Shown: positions 38,776 through 48,785, numbered from the stretch's first letter. The stretch is DNA of 64,000 nucleotides from Bartonella henselae str. Houston-1 (GCF_000046705.1 NC_005956.1:1477001-1541000), one strand, 5' to 3'. The notes: generated by a model not told the origin, from the letters alone. Numbers and translations: made by a program.

Positions 38776-39218
38776 AAAAATATAGCTTAGTCACATTGTT
38801 ATCTTTATTTTGCATCTCTCATGCAAAAGCACAAACAGCAACCCTTACTGATGAATATTATAAAAAAGCCTTAGAAAACACGCAAAAATTAGACGTTGCA
38901 AAATCACAAACAGCTGAGTCTATTTATGAATCTGCAACACAAACTGCAAACAAAATTAAGGACATAAACAATCAACTTGCAAATCTTAAAGCAGATACAA
39001 AGACTAAACCTGAACAATTGCAAGCCCTGCAAATAGAGCTGACTCTTCTCCAGGCACAGCTGCAAGCGGATACTTTAAAAATCCAGTCTCTTGCTATGAT
39101 TCAAGCAAAAGATACGAAAACAAAAGAAGAATTGCGTGAAGAGCAAACACAAAAAAAGCATGAAGATCTTCAAAAACAATTAAAAGAAAAACTTGAGAAA
39201 TCTGATGTCCGACTTTAG
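38772..39218 (+). CDS. virB5: VirB5 minor pilus protein (17-kDa antigen)
   Basis: A 148-residue secreted protein. A signal peptide (about 1-20, MKKYSLVTLLSLFCISHAKA) is followed by an almost entirely helical, Lys/Gln/Glu-rich coiled-coil body. VirB5 sits at the pilus tip in Agrobacterium. The Bartonella VirB5 was first described as the immunodominant 17-kDa antigen, and the size here fits. I chose the ATG at 38772, which overlaps the virB4 stop (ATGA) and follows AAAGGAG, over an in-frame upstream start. Confidence 0.95.
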   Translation: MKKYSLVTLLSLFCISHAKAQTATLTDEYYKKALENTQKLDVAKSQTAESIYESATQTANKIKDINNQLANLKADTKTKPEQLQALQIELTLLQAQLQADTLKIQSLAMIQAKDTKTKEELREEQTQKKHEDLQKQLKEKLEKSDVRL

Positions 39219-40170
39219 TTTTTCCCCGTTTGAGAGCATTTCTGGATATATTTTACAACCACTCAATAATGTAATGAACACAACAGTGAGTGGTTTGTCT
39301 TCTGCTATTTCAGCCCCTTTAAATCTTGCCTCGATCATTTTTATTTTTCTGTATGGTTATAATGTTATGACCGGTCGCGTTGCCCTTTCGATGAATAGTC
39401 TTCTCAACAATGTTGTAAAAATCGTCATTGTGACGACAATGGCAACCAACGCGGATACATTTAATACCTATGTTAAAAATATTTTCTTTGGCGATTTAGC
39501 AAATGCTATTGGGAATGCCCTCAACAGTAATCCCTCTAGTGCCAATGTTTTTGATTATATTCTGTTAAAGACAAGTGCCCGCTATCAAGAGGTTTTGGCA
39601 GCGGCTTGGTTCCTTGAAAAGATCATGGTTGGTCTTCTTGGATCTTTAATGATTATGGCCGTTATTGTCTTTTGTATAGGTGGTTTTATCGTGCAAATGT
39701 TTGCACAGGTTGCACTTGTGATGATTATAGGTCTTGGACCTCTTTTCATTAGCCTCTATTTGTTCAATGCAACCAGAAAATTTACCGATGCGTGGATTAC
39801 GACACTGGTCAATTTTACCATTTTGCAAGTTTTGGTGATCATGCTTGGGACGATTATGTGCAAAATTATTCTGTATGTTCTCGATGGAACATATGAGTCA
39901 ATTTATTTTCTGTTTCCCCCTGTCGTCGTTATCTCCATAGTAGGCGCTATTCTTTTCCGTGCGCTTCCTGGCATTGCCTCTGCACTCTCCAGTGGAGGTC
40001 CATACTTTAACGCTGGTATATCTTCAGGAGGACAGATTTTCACGATGCTCTCCAGCGGCGCTAAAACGGGAAGAAACGCGGCAAAAAGTGCAGCATCAAC
40101 ACTTTCTGGTGCAGCAGGAACCGCAACCAAAGCGGCAAAAATAGGAGGGAATGGTCGTGGTCGATTTTAA
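39205..40170 (+). CDS. virB6: VirB6 polytopic membrane channel protein
   Basis: A 321-residue inner-membrane protein with about six hydrophobic segments (roughly 38-55, 70-85, 148-165, 168-190, 208-228 and 237-255). It has the TrbL/VirB6 domain pattern and a Gly/Ala/Ser-rich C-terminal tail (about 265-321). VirB6 forms part of the translocation path. The ATG at 39205 (MSDFSFSPFE) lies inside the end of virB5 with a 14-base overlap; an upstream in-frame TTG is unlikely. Confidence 0.95.
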   Translation: MSDFSFSPFESISGYILQPLNNVMNTTVSGLSSAISAPLNLASIIFIFLYGYNVMTGRVALSMNSLLNNVVKIVIVTTMATNADTFNTYVKNIFFGDLANAIGNALNSNPSSANVFDYILLKTSARYQEVLAAAWFLEKIMVGLLGSLMIMAVIVFCIGGFIVQMFAQVALVMIIGLGPLFISLYLFNATRKFTDAWITTLVNFTILQVLVIMLGTIMCKIILYVLDGTYESIYFLFPPVVVISIVGAILFRALPGIASALSSGGPYFNAGISSGGQIFTMLSSGAKTGRNAAKSAASTLSGAAGTATKAAKIGGNGRGRF

Positions 40171-40208
40171 TGACAGACACCTCCTAAAAGAACCCTAGTT
40201 CTTATCTT

Positions 40209-40242
40209 CACGGTGTGTGCGCTGTTATGCGCACACACCGTG
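40209..40242 (+). promoter_or_regulatory. Perfect 14-bp hairpin between virB6 and virB7
   Basis: CACGGTGTGTGCGC and GCGCACACACCGTG form a perfect 14-bp inverted repeat around the 6-base loop TGTTAT. It is unusually GC-rich for this AT-rich region. No T run follows (TATATTG), so it is not a standard terminator. It lies in the only long gap (223 bases) of the otherwise overlapping virB2-virB11 operon, which suggests an RNA stability, processing or attenuation element. Confidence 0.85.
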
Positions 40243-40393
40243 TATATTGCATGAAACAGTTGATACCACCGTTTCACAAGACCAATCAAAATGTTTCATG
40301 GTGCATTTTGTAAGATGTATTCAGAACAAGATCCCCCATGCACTCCCTATGAGTTCATGCGTTGTATTTAAAAGTATCTATGAGTTTAAAAAA

Positions 40394-40708
40394 ATGAAAC
40401 AAAAAATAACTTTTGTTATGATCCTGATAATTGCCCTTACAGGCTGCGCCTCTCTTACTGGCCCCAAAAAACCACCAAGATGTAATGGCAAAGTTACCCG
40501 CGCTTTAAATAGAGATAAATGGGATTGGGACAATAAAAACCTCATCCTACAAGAAAAAAATGTAAAGCCTGTCAGGACTCCTATCATCCTCAACACGCTG
40601 GAAAACGAAAAAGCAACAGCGACCGTGACGTTGAAGGAAAATTCATTGAATTCCATAACTCGTGAAACACTCCCTGAGAACACTATGGAGATTGCGCGTG
40701 AAAATTAA
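40394..40708 (+). CDS. virB7: VirB7 lipoprotein
   Basis: A 104-residue lipoprotein. The signal peptide [18 protein letters not shown] ends in a lipobox with Cys18. A short conserved VirB7-like segment with Pro/Cys follows (KKPPRC near residue 27), which in the family contacts VirB9. The remaining C-terminal part is polar and longer than in Agrobacterium VirB7. The ATG at 40394 is chosen because the signal peptide starts there; the ORF itself is open further upstream. Its 3' end overlaps virB8 by 11 bases. Confidence 0.9.
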   Translation: MKQKITFVMILIIALTGCASLTGPKKPPRCNGKVTRALNRDKWDWDNKNLILQEKNVKPVRTPIILNTLENEKATATVTLKENSLNSITRETLPENTMEIAREN

Positions 40709-41366
40709 TGAATTTAATGAATATATAAAAGAAGCACGTTCCTTTGATATTGATCGCATGCATGGCATGCGACAACGCATGAGAATTGCCATGGCTTTAA
40801 CGGTACTTTTTGGATTAATGACAATCGCCTTGGCCTTAGCTGTAGCAGCCTTAACACCCTTAAAAACAGTAGAGCCCTTTGTGATCCGCGTTGATAATTC
40901 AACGGGCATTATTGAAACTGTGAGTGCCTTAAAAGAAACGCCAAACGACTATGATGAAGCGATAACACGCTATTTTGCCAGCAAATATGTTCGTGCCCGT
41001 GAAGGTTTTCAATTATCAGAGGCGGAACATAATTTTCGCTTAGTCTCTCTTTTATCTTCCCCAGAAGAACAAAGCCGTTTTGCGAAATGGTATGCAGGCA
41101 ACAATCCAGAAAGTCCACAAAATATCTACCAAAACATGATTGCTACAGTCACAATCAAATCAATCTCTTTTTTAAGCAAGGATCTTATTCAAGTTCGTTA
41201 TTATAAGACGGTCAGAGAATTGAATGACAAAGAAAATATTTCCCATTGGGTTTCGATCTTAAATTTTTCCTACATTAATGCACAAATTTCAACACAGGAC
41301 CGATTAATTAACCCGCTTGGCTTTCAAGTGTCGGAATATAGATCTGATCCAGAGGTGATACAATGA
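40698..41366 (+). CDS. virB8: VirB8 assembly factor
   Basis: A 222-residue bitopic inner-membrane protein: cytosolic N-terminus ([19 protein letters not shown]), one membrane helix (about 30-55, [18 protein letters not shown]), then a periplasmic NTF2-like domain with [14 protein letters not shown] and the family block [12 protein letters not shown]. It nucleates the channel. The GTG at 40698 is the natural start: it lies within virB7 and gives the usual N-terminus; an upstream ATG would add 12 residues read through virB7 in another frame. The stop overlaps virB9 (ATGA). Confidence 0.95.
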   Translation: MKINEFNEYIKEARSFDIDRMHGMRQRMRIAMALTVLFGLMTIALALAVAALTPLKTVEPFVIRVDNSTGIIETVSALKETPNDYDEAITRYFASKYVRAREGFQLSEAEHNFRLVSLLSSPEEQSRFAKWYAGNNPESPQNIYQNMIATVTIKSISFLSKDLIQVRYYKTVRELNDKENISHWVSILNFSYINAQISTQDRLINPLGFQVSEYRSDPEVIQ

Positions 41367-42229
41367 TGAGGATTTTAAAAACACTCTTTTTAGCTTTCAT
41401 AGCTGCAATAAGTTGCTATACGACCCCCTCATTTGCTGAAACAGCACCTGTGAGTGCACGCAAAGACAATCGCATCAGATTTGTCAATTATGACCCCTAT
41501 AATGTGACAAAAATCATTGGCTCCATTCGTTCTTCTGTTCAACTTGAATTTGCCGATGATGAAGAAGTAACCTATGTAGGGATTGGCAATTCCGTTGCTT
41601 GGCAAGTTGCACCGGCTGGCCACTTTGTATTTCTAAAACCACGCGAAGTTCAACCTGTTACCAATTTACAAATTGTTACAAGCCGCCAAGACGGCACAAA
41701 ACGCTCTTATCAATTTGAACTACAAGTGCGTGAAGGGGATGTTTCAGCGGGCAATGATACATATTTTCTGGTAAAGTTTCGTTATCCAGAAGATGAAGCC
41801 TTGCGTAAAAAATTAGCCGAAGCAGCGAAAGCGGCACAACGTGAAGAAAATTTTGTCAATGATATTTTTAACACGCATGAAGATTTTGGACCACGCAATT
41901 GGGCTTATGAAGCGCAAGGCTCACCCCTCATTGAACCTGCTTCTGTCTATGATAACGGAAAAACAACAACCTTTACATTTTTAGGCAATACTGAAATCCC
42001 TGCCATTTATCTTGTCTCATTAGATGGACAAGAAGCTCTCGTTCCCAAAACGATTAAAGGAAATAAGGTCATTGTTCATGCCACAGCTGCACAATTCACT
42101 CTGCGCCGCGGGAATGACGTGCTGTGTATCTTCAATAAAAGATTTGTGCCTGCAGGGGTTAACCCTGAAACTGGTACGACATCACCATCTGTACAACGTA
42201 AAGTGAACATAGGAAACGGTTATGAATGA
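41363..42229 (+). CDS. virB9: VirB9 outer-membrane core component
   Basis: A 288-residue periplasmic protein. A signal peptide (about 1-26, ending FAE) is followed by an N-terminal domain ([17 protein letters not shown]) and the C-terminal domain with [11 protein letters not shown] and [17 protein letters not shown], the region that with VirB7 and VirB10 forms the outer-membrane core ring. It overlaps virB10 by eight bases (ATGAATGA). Confidence 0.96.
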   Translation: MMRILKTLFLAFIAAISCYTTPSFAETAPVSARKDNRIRFVNYDPYNVTKIIGSIRSSVQLEFADDEEVTYVGIGNSVAWQVAPAGHFVFLKPREVQPVTNLQIVTSRQDGTKRSYQFELQVREGDVSAGNDTYFLVKFRYPEDEALRKKLAEAAKAAQREENFVNDIFNTHEDFGPRNWAYEAQGSPLIEPASVYDNGKTTTFTFLGNTEIPAIYLVSLDGQEALVPKTIKGNKVIVHATAAQFTLRRGNDVLCIFNKRFVPAGVNPETGTTSPSVQRKVNIGNGYE

Positions 42230-43412
42230 TCCAATGGATGAAAACAACCTGCTAAATGATCGCGATATGATAAAAGACGGTCACGGAAAAAAGCAACGTC
42301 CCAATACAAGTAAAGCGGCTGCTCTTGTTATTCTTTTTGGTGTTTGTCTTTATTTAGCGTATTCAACGCTTTTCACAGAGAAACAACAACCGGTTGAAGT
42401 TCAAAAAGAAGGAATTATTAAGCAAACGGAACTTTTCCGTCCAGCCCCACCCAAACCTGTATCCCTGGAGCCAACGATAGAAAAAAATAACGTTCTGTTG
42501 CCTAAGGTTGAACTACCAACTCCCCCCAAAAAAACAACCAATTCTGATGATTCACTCTTAGAAGCAGCACAACGTGCTCCTGTCTTAGCCTATGCCAACA
42601 CACAAAAAGGCCAAGGGAGCACAGAAAAAAACAAAGACATAAGCGCGAACCAACCTGAAGCCAAGCCTGATGAAACAGCGCAACGCTTTAATCATCTTCT
42701 CAAACCAACAACCCTTGAAGGCATTCGTGCTGCAAAACTTGGCAATCGAAATTACATCATCGCAATGGGCGCTTCCATTCCGTGTATCTTAGAAACCGCG
42801 ATCAGTAGTGACCAACAAGGATTTGCCAGCTGTATTGTCTCACGAGATATCTTGTCTGATAATGGCCGCGTTGTTCTTCTTGATAAAGGCACCCAAATCG
42901 TTGGCGAGTATCGTGCTGGATTAAAAAAAGGACAAAAGCGTCTCTTTGTTCTATGGAATAGAGCCAAAACACCAAATGGTATCATTATCACCTTAGCTTC
43001 ACCGGCAACAGATGCCTTAGGACGTTCTGGTATGGATGGAGATATTGATAACCATTGGTTAGAGAGAATTGGCTCTGCGCTTCTTGTATCGATTGTCAAA
43101 GATGCAACAAACTATGTGAAAGGCCGCTTGCCAAAAGACCAAGATAAGAACAATTCTGAAACAATTTCTTCAGGACAAAACATTGCAAATATTGCCGTAG
43201 AAAATTACGCCAATATTCCCCCTACCCTGTCCAAGAACCAAGGGGAAATGGTCAATGTTTTTGTGGCTCGCGATTTAGATTTTTCCAATGTTTATAAATT
43301 GAAAGTGATCGAAAACAAAAAACAGATTGTCAATCGGGCTCTTTCGAGAAACTTTTATAAAAATTCTGCGGTAATTTGCAATGAACCAAAACTTGCACAC
43401 ATTGAGCGATGA
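42222..43412 (+). CDS. virB10: VirB10 core scaffold
   Basis: A 396-residue protein spanning both membranes: cytosolic N-terminus, one membrane helix (about 31-46, AALVILFGVCLYLAYS), a Pro-rich periplasmic stretch (about 68-105), and the C-terminal TrbI/VirB10 domain. The latter has TTLEGIRAAKLGNRNYIIAM-like, FASCIVSRDILSDNGRVVLL-type and DGDIDNHWLERIGSALL blocks. It couples ATPase energy to outer-membrane gating. The last 31 bases overlap virB11 in another frame. Confidence 0.96.
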   Translation: MNDPMDENNLLNDRDMIKDGHGKKQRPNTSKAAALVILFGVCLYLAYSTLFTEKQQPVEVQKEGIIKQTELFRPAPPKPVSLEPTIEKNNVLLPKVELPTPPKKTTNSDDSLLEAAQRAPVLAYANTQKGQGSTEKNKDISANQPEAKPDETAQRFNHLLKPTTLEGIRAAKLGNRNYIIAMGASIPCILETAISSDQQGFASCIVSRDILSDNGRVVLLDKGTQIVGEYRAGLKKGQKRLFVLWNRAKTPNGIIITLASPATDALGRSGMDGDIDNHWLERIGSALLVSIVKDATNYVKGRLPKDQDKNNSETISSGQNIANIAVENYANIPPTLSKNQGEMVNVFVARDLDFSNVYKLKVIENKKQIVNRALSRNFYKNSAVICNEPKLAHIER

Positions 43413-44451
43413 AACCGTCGCGATTGTTTTAACAAAACTAGAACCTATCAGTACCTTTCTAAAAGATGAAAATCTTTTTGAAATTGTCATCAATCGTCCC
43501 TATCAAGTAATGACAGAAGGGGTTGAGGGATGGAAAACCATAGAAACACCAGCTCTGTCATTTAATGAGCTTATGGGAATTGCTAAAGTTGTAGCGTCTT
43601 ATTCTAAGCAAAATATATCGGAAAAAAATCCAATATTATCAGCCACCTTACCAGGCAATGAGCGTATTCAAATTGTTATTCCCCCTGCGGTAGAAAAAAA
43701 CACCATCAGTATGACAATTCGCAAACCCTCATCACGGAGTTTTTCCCTCGAAGATCTGGCAAATAAAGGGCTCTTTTCGGTGTGTGAACAAGTTTCCTTC
43801 ACGCCCTTGAATAATTATCTCTCACATTTGAGTGAACTCAAACATATTGATCATGACTTAGTCCGTGCTTATGCAAAGAAGGATTTTGTCTTCTTTTTAA
43901 ATCAGGCTGTACAATGCCAAAAAAACATTTTGATTGCCGGAAAAACCGGCTCGGGTAAAACAACGCTTTCAAAGGCATTAATCGCCAAAATTCCCGATGA
44001 TGAACGTATTATCACCATTGAAGATACACCAGAATTGGTCGTTCCACAGCCTAATTATGTTTCTATGATCTATTCAAAAGATGGTCAAGGTTTAGCCTCT
44101 GTTGGTCCAAAAGAACTGCTTGAATCTGCTTTACGCATGCGTCCTGACCGCATTCTTTTACAAGAGCTACGAGATGGTACCGCCTTTTATTATATCCGCA
44201 ATGTTAATTCAGGACATCCAGGTTCAATTACCACGGTTCATGCCTCAACAGCACTTGCTGCCTTTGAGCAAATGACCCTTTTGGTGAAAGAAAGTGAGGG
44301 TGGAGGAGACTTAGAGCGTGACGATATTCGAGGGCTGTTGATTTCAATGATTGATATCATCATTCAATGTAAACGGATTGAGGGAAAATTTAAGGTCACA
44401 GAAATTTATTATGATCCCTTTAAACAAAGAAACATCTTTGGTGGGAATTAA
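43381..44451 (+). CDS. virB11: VirB11 traffic ATPase
   Basis: A 356-residue hexameric ATPase of the PulE/VirB11 family on the cytosolic face. Walker A is AGKTGSGKTT (about 187-196), the Asp box IITIEDTPEL, and Walker B with RMRPDRILLQELRD; the His box GHPGSITTVHAS follows. It lies at the end of virB2-virB11 and is followed after 67 bases by the antitoxin gene biaA, with no terminator visible between, so bepA expression is probably at least partly linked to the virB operon. Confidence 0.97.
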   Translation: MNQNLHTLSDETVAIVLTKLEPISTFLKDENLFEIVINRPYQVMTEGVEGWKTIETPALSFNELMGIAKVVASYSKQNISEKNPILSATLPGNERIQIVIPPAVEKNTISMTIRKPSSRSFSLEDLANKGLFSVCEQVSFTPLNNYLSHLSELKHIDHDLVRAYAKKDFVFFLNQAVQCQKNILIAGKTGSGKTTLSKALIAKIPDDERIITIEDTPELVVPQPNYVSMIYSKDGQGLASVGPKELLESALRMRPDRILLQELRDGTAFYYIRNVNSGHPGSITTVHASTALAAFEQMTLLVKESEGGGDLERDDIRGLLISMIDIIIQCKRIEGKFKVTEIYYDPFKQRNIFGGN

Positions 44452-44518
44452 AGGAAAATGCCCCTGCTCTAAAAGGCTTTTTTAAGGCAACTCTTGAAAA
44501 GCAGAAAAGGAGAAATAA

Positions 44519-44725
44519 GTGACAGTAGAGGCGACGGAGAATCTTTTGTCAATCACACTGGAAGAATTGAAAAAGCGCCGTGAAGCGGTTGATGCAGTGA
44601 TCAGTACCCATGCACTTGAAGGTATAGCGCTTCATCCCAAAACGCTCAAAATTTTAGAAGGATATGCGAGAGGAAATACCTCACTAGAAGAATTTAACAC
44701 GCTTATGGACAACGCTAAATTATAA
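44519..44725 (+). CDS. biaA: BiaA-type class I Fic antitoxin
   Basis: A 68-residue helical protein starting with GTG after AAAGGAG. The helix around residues 27-38 contains STHALEG, which fits the Fic inhibitory motif (S/T)xxxE(G/N); its Glu blocks ATP binding in the Fic active site. The layout of a small antitoxin directly before a Fic gene parallels VbhA-VbhT. It sits 10 bases before bepA. BiaA is known in Bartonella as the inhibitor of Fic-domain Beps inside the bacterium. In this window two further, broken copies stand before bepB and bepC, so this is the only intact one. Confidence 0.88.
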   Translation: MTVEATENLLSITLEELKKRREAVDAVISTHALEGIALHPKTLKILEGYARGNTSLEEFNTLMDNAKL

Positions 44726-44735
44726 GGAGGTCGTT

Positions 44736-46370
44736 ATGCCAAAGGCAAAAGCAAAAACGAAAAATACAGAAATTATTTCCCCCCATCATTATGTCTATCC
44801 TAACACCACAACACTCAAAAATAAATATGGAATAAAAAACTTAAATGCTTTTCTGGAAAAATGCTCGCATGATACAGCCAAAGCAATGATCAATCTGCGT
44901 GAAGAATCCTTACCAGAATATTTTGATACCGCCTATCTATGCCATATTCATCAACAGTTGTTTAAAAATACATTTGAATGGGCTGGATACCTTCGCCATA
45001 TCCCCTTCACATTTGCAGATGGCACCACAGCCGCCATGCCAGAAATGAAAAGAACGGGTTGGAAAAATGCTTTTGCAATTGGTGATGAGATCCAAGAAGG
45101 CTTGCAAAGATTAGATCAAACACTTGCCGAAAAAAACAATTTACAAGGTTTAACGCGCGAAGAATTTAACTCTGAAGCAATAGAACTGTTTAATTCTCTC
45201 AACCAACTCCACCCATTCAGAGAAGGGAATGGACGAACACAACGGCTATTTTTTGAAAATCTTGCCAAAGCAGCAGGACATCAGCTTAACTTCTCGCTTA
45301 TCACAAAAGAACGCATGATGGTTGCCAGTGTTGCGGTAGCAGAAAATGGTGACCTAGAACCTATGCAACATTTGTTTGAGGATATCTCCAATCCAGAAAA
45401 AATTCGTCTTTTAAAAGAATTTATGCACACCATGAAAAATACTGGGCGCAATGTTAATGATCGTCCTGTTATGGTTGCAAAGGAAGGGGAAACTTACACG
45501 GGCACCTATAGAGGTGCTGGTCTTGAAGGTTTTGCACTCAATGTAAAAGGTGCTTACATTATCGGCAATATAGACCACCTCCCACCAGAACAACTAAAAA
45601 TATTAAAACCTGGTGATAAAATTACCTTTACAGCTCCAAAAGCCGAAGAATTAAAAAAAACACTCATCCCAAAAGAGACATTAGTTCCTTTGACAAAACT
45701 TGAAATAGCTGAAATGGTTGCAGAAGATGCTTTTGTCCACACATGTCGAGACCAAATTTGCAGTCTATCAAAAATTGTTTATGGCAGCCAAGGTGTTTTG
45801 AATAAAAACATAATAGAAATCATTAAAAATCCAAGCAAGGGTCAGCAACTCGCCACACAAATTGAAAGAACACCTTACTCTGTTCATAGTCTTGCAGGTT
45901 TTGACCTCATTTGCTTTAAAACTGGGGCACGGGTACGTGCTGAAAAGCATGTTGCACTCCTCAGTTGTGCAGTTGCAAATTTTACCCATGCAGTAAAACA
46001 TGCAAGACAAGAAATCACAAAAGAACATCAAGCAGAACAAAACCGCCTTAGACAAGAGGTCCCTATGCCAAGTCAAAGTTTGCAAGATCTTCTTTCCCTG
46101 CCAAAAGAGTTCCAGCAAAAAGCCTTAGGGGTCTCTCCTCTGCTTCAAAAAGAGCTCACGAGTCTTTTACAAAAAGTCAATAGCCGTCTCTCCTCAAGTG
46201 AACAAAGAGCACTTAGAGAAAATAATCATGAGACACTGGCGAAAAATCTTGGTGTTTCAGAACAGAAAGCAAAGGAAATTACAAAAACTGTTATGAAAGC
46301 CAGAGAAGTACAGCAAAAATCGCAAACACGCACAGTCAGTCACTCAAAAACGCTTGCCATGGCTAGCTAA
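44736..46370 (+). CDS. bepA: BepA, Fic-OB-BID effector
   Basis: A 544-residue effector injected into host cells. The Fic domain (about 15-200) has the complete catalytic motif HPFREGNGRTQR starting near His159 and the flap-like TFADGTTAAMPEM. An OB-fold linker follows (about 205-305). The BID domain and basic tail (about 315-544), with ISLSKIVYG-like LSKIVYGSQGVLNK and LAGFDLICFK, form the VirD4 secretion signal. Known roles: the BID part raises host cAMP and protects endothelial cells from apoptosis, and the Fic part transfers AMP. AAGGAGG precedes the ATG. It stands between biaA and virD4, as in other lineage-4 Bartonella. Confidence 0.96.
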   Translation: MPKAKAKTKNTEIISPHHYVYPNTTTLKNKYGIKNLNAFLEKCSHDTAKAMINLREESLPEYFDTAYLCHIHQQLFKNTFEWAGYLRHIPFTFADGTTAAMPEMKRTGWKNAFAIGDEIQEGLQRLDQTLAEKNNLQGLTREEFNSEAIELFNSLNQLHPFREGNGRTQRLFFENLAKAAGHQLNFSLITKERMMVASVAVAENGDLEPMQHLFEDISNPEKIRLLKEFMHTMKNTGRNVNDRPVMVAKEGETYTGTYRGAGLEGFALNVKGAYIIGNIDHLPPEQLKILKPGDKITFTAPKAEELKKTLIPKETLVPLTKLEIAEMVAEDAFVHTCRDQICSLSKIVYGSQGVLNKNIIEIIKNPSKGQQLATQIERTPYSVHSLAGFDLICFKTGARVRAEKHVALLSCAVANFTHAVKHARQEITKEHQAEQNRLRQEVPMPSQSLQDLLSLPKEFQQKALGVSPLLQKELTSLLQKVNSRLSSSEQRALRENNHETLAKNLGVSEQKAKEITKTVMKAREVQQKSQTRTVSHSKTLAMAS

Positions 46371-46532
46371 AGAGTTTGCTCAAAATTGCAAATTTTTGCA
46401 CCTTCCTTTTGAATCTTCAGGGGAAATGGAATGTTATGCTGTGCTGCCCATAAAAAAGCGTTCAGCGCTTTATTACCGATTTTAACAAGAAGCCTTTACG
46501 GCATATTCCGATAAAACCGAAAGTAAGACACG

Positions 46533-48452
46533 ATGAAATATACAAAGACGCAACTGGCACTCATTTCCATGCCAATCGCTTCAGGTGCTTTAACGATATT
46601 TCTTGTTCCTCATATGTTGTCATTTGTGATAAATGATCTGAAAACCAACCAAATCTATTGGTATGTCCGTTCAGAACCCTTATTAACGCTGATGCTGGTT
46701 GCTGCTGTATCATTATTTTATACTCTCTCACAAAAGCTGCACTTGCGCAAAGCGATCACATTCGTCTCAACGGCCTTTTTTTGCATCACTGCTCTTTACT
46801 ATATCGGCAGTGAAATAAAACGCTTAAATCCCTATGTTGGACAACAGGGGATAACCTGGGGCTATGCTTTAAAATTCATGGATCCGATGGTTGTTTTCGG
46901 CGTCATTTTAGGCTTTGTTCTTTTAGCAATCCAAGTCATAATCACCTCTCCACGCACGAGCAATGTCAAACGTGCCAAAAAAGGAATTTTTGGTGACGCC
47001 GCATGGATGAATTTAAAAGAAGCGGCAAGAATTTTTCCCTCCAATGGCCAAATTGTTATTGGCGAAAGATACCGTGTTGATCAAGATAATGTTCGCAACA
47101 TTCCCTTTGCACCAGGCAATAAAACAACATGGGGCAAGGGTGGAACAGCCCCTTTGCTGACCTTTAATCTTGATTTTGGTTCAACGCACATGATTTTTTT
47201 CGCCGGTTCTGGTGGATATAAAACAACAAGCACAGTGGTTCCAACCTGTCTAACCTACACAGGCCCTATTGTTTGCCTTGATCCTTCAACAGAAATTGCA
47301 CCCATGGTCAAGTTTGCGCGCAAAAAAATGGGCAATAGAAATGTTATTATTCTCGATCCCAATTCGCTCTTAACAAAAAATTTTAATGTGCTCGATTGGC
47401 TTTTAGACGAAAATATACCGCGCACAAGGCGTGAAGCCAATATTGTGAGCTTTTCCAAACTGCTTCTCTCAGAGAAAAAATCAGAAAATTCTTCAGCAGA
47501 ATATTTTTCAACACAAGCGCATAATCTTTTAACCGCACTTCTTGCACATGTAATCTTCTCTGATAAATATGAAGACAGTGAGCGTAATCTCAAAACATTA
47601 CGCGCGATCCTCTCTCAGTCAGAAACAGCTGTTGTCAATCAATTACGTATGATTCAAGAAACAACACCGTCTCCTTTTATTCGTGAAATGGTTGGTATTT
47701 TCACGGAAATGGCAGATCAAACCTTTTCAGGGGTCTACACAACTGCCTCCAAAGACACCCAATGGCTTTCTTTGTCAAATTACGCTGATCTTGTTTGTGG
47801 GAATGATTTTGCATCCTCGGATATTGCAAACGGAAAAACAGATGTTTTTCTTAATCTTCCTGCCAGTATTTTGAACAGTTATCCAGCGATTGGCCGCGTG
47901 ATCATTGGCGCTTTTTTAAATGCGATGGTTACAGCAGATGGAAACTATAAAAAGCGTGTTTTGTTTGTCTTGGATGAAGTCGATCTTCTTGGTTATATGA
48001 ATATTTTAGAAGAAGCACGTGATCGTGGGCGTAAGTACGGCACATCCTTGATGCTTTTTTATCAATCCTCTGGTCAGTTGGTTAATCACTTTGGAGAAGC
48101 AGGAGCGCGTTCATGGTTTGAAAGCTGCTCTTTTGTGAGTTACGCCGCCATTAAAGATCTCCAAACAGCCAAAGACATTTCGGAACGCTGTGGTCAAATG
48201 ACCATTGAAGTAACTGGAACGAGCAAATCGAGAGGTTTGTCTTTAACAAAAGGTTCTCAAAACATCAACTATCAACAAAGAGCACTGATTTTACCCCACG
48301 AGATTATTCAAGAGATGCGCCAAGATGAACAAATTATTCTTATGCAAGGGCACCCCCCTTTACGATGCGGTCGAGCGATCTATTTTAGAAGGAAAGAGAT
48401 GTTAGCAGCTACTGAAAAAAACCGCTTTGCCCCACAAGCAAAGAAAAGCTGA
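46533..48452 (+). CDS. virD4: VirD4 type IV coupling protein
   Basis: A 639-residue membrane ATPase that recruits BID-tagged effectors to the channel. Three to four hydrophobic segments fill about 1-140. Walker A is FFAGSGGYKTTS (about 221-232), Walker B VLFVLDEVDLLG (about 473-484), and LMLFYQSSGQ follows. It is preceded by a 162-base gap after bepA. A collapsed second copy lies at 50650-51047, after bepB. Confidence 0.97.
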   Translation: MKYTKTQLALISMPIASGALTIFLVPHMLSFVINDLKTNQIYWYVRSEPLLTLMLVAAVSLFYTLSQKLHLRKAITFVSTAFFCITALYYIGSEIKRLNPYVGQQGITWGYALKFMDPMVVFGVILGFVLLAIQVIITSPRTSNVKRAKKGIFGDAAWMNLKEAARIFPSNGQIVIGERYRVDQDNVRNIPFAPGNKTTWGKGGTAPLLTFNLDFGSTHMIFFAGSGGYKTTSTVVPTCLTYTGPIVCLDPSTEIAPMVKFARKKMGNRNVIILDPNSLLTKNFNVLDWLLDENIPRTRREANIVSFSKLLLSEKKSENSSAEYFSTQAHNLLTALLAHVIFSDKYEDSERNLKTLRAILSQSETAVVNQLRMIQETTPSPFIREMVGIFTEMADQTFSGVYTTASKDTQWLSLSNYADLVCGNDFASSDIANGKTDVFLNLPASILNSYPAIGRVIIGAFLNAMVTADGNYKKRVLFVLDEVDLLGYMNILEEARDRGRKYGTSLMLFYQSSGQLVNHFGEAGARSWFESCSFVSYAAIKDLQTAKDISERCGQMTIEVTGTSKSRGLSLTKGSQNINYQQRALILPHEIIQEMRQDEQIILMQGHPPLRCGRAIYFRRKEMLAATEKNRFAPQAKKS

Positions 48453-48562
48453 AAAAGCACCCTCTGACGGCTGCTCTTAAGCCTCAAAACAAGAAGAACA
48501 GCATACAATAAAAAAATCAGAGATTCTTGTTTTATAAAAACGTCTTAAAAAGGAATTTTCAC

Positions 48563-48697
48563 ATGACCCAACAAGAAAAACATGGTGAAAAAAGACCTTT
48601 GAGCAGTGTTGTTTTTCACGGGCTTACCAATGCCAGCACTCTTTATGAAGCGCTCTCCTCATCACCAAACAATGCGTACCAATCATATCTATCTTAA
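48563..48697 (+). CDS. Small ORF after virD4 (44 residues), unknown
   Basis: The ORF follows AAAAAGGAA at good distance and encodes a polar peptide beginning MTQQEKHGEKRPLSSV, then FHGLTNASTL. No family is recognised. A homologous sequence with an early stop (codon 7) follows the collapsed virD4 copy at 51153-51311, so the ORF was part of the duplicated unit. Either it is a small gene once linked to virD4/biaA, or the remnant of a larger one. Confidence 0.45.
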   Translation: MTQQEKHGEKRPLSSVVFHGLTNASTLYEALSSSPNNAYQSYLS

Positions 48698-48785
48698 GAT
48701 ACCTCTCAAGAAACTTTTGAAGAAAGCTCTTTTACAGGAAAATCGCCTAGAAAAATTTTTCACAAAAAATAAAAAGACACCATTC

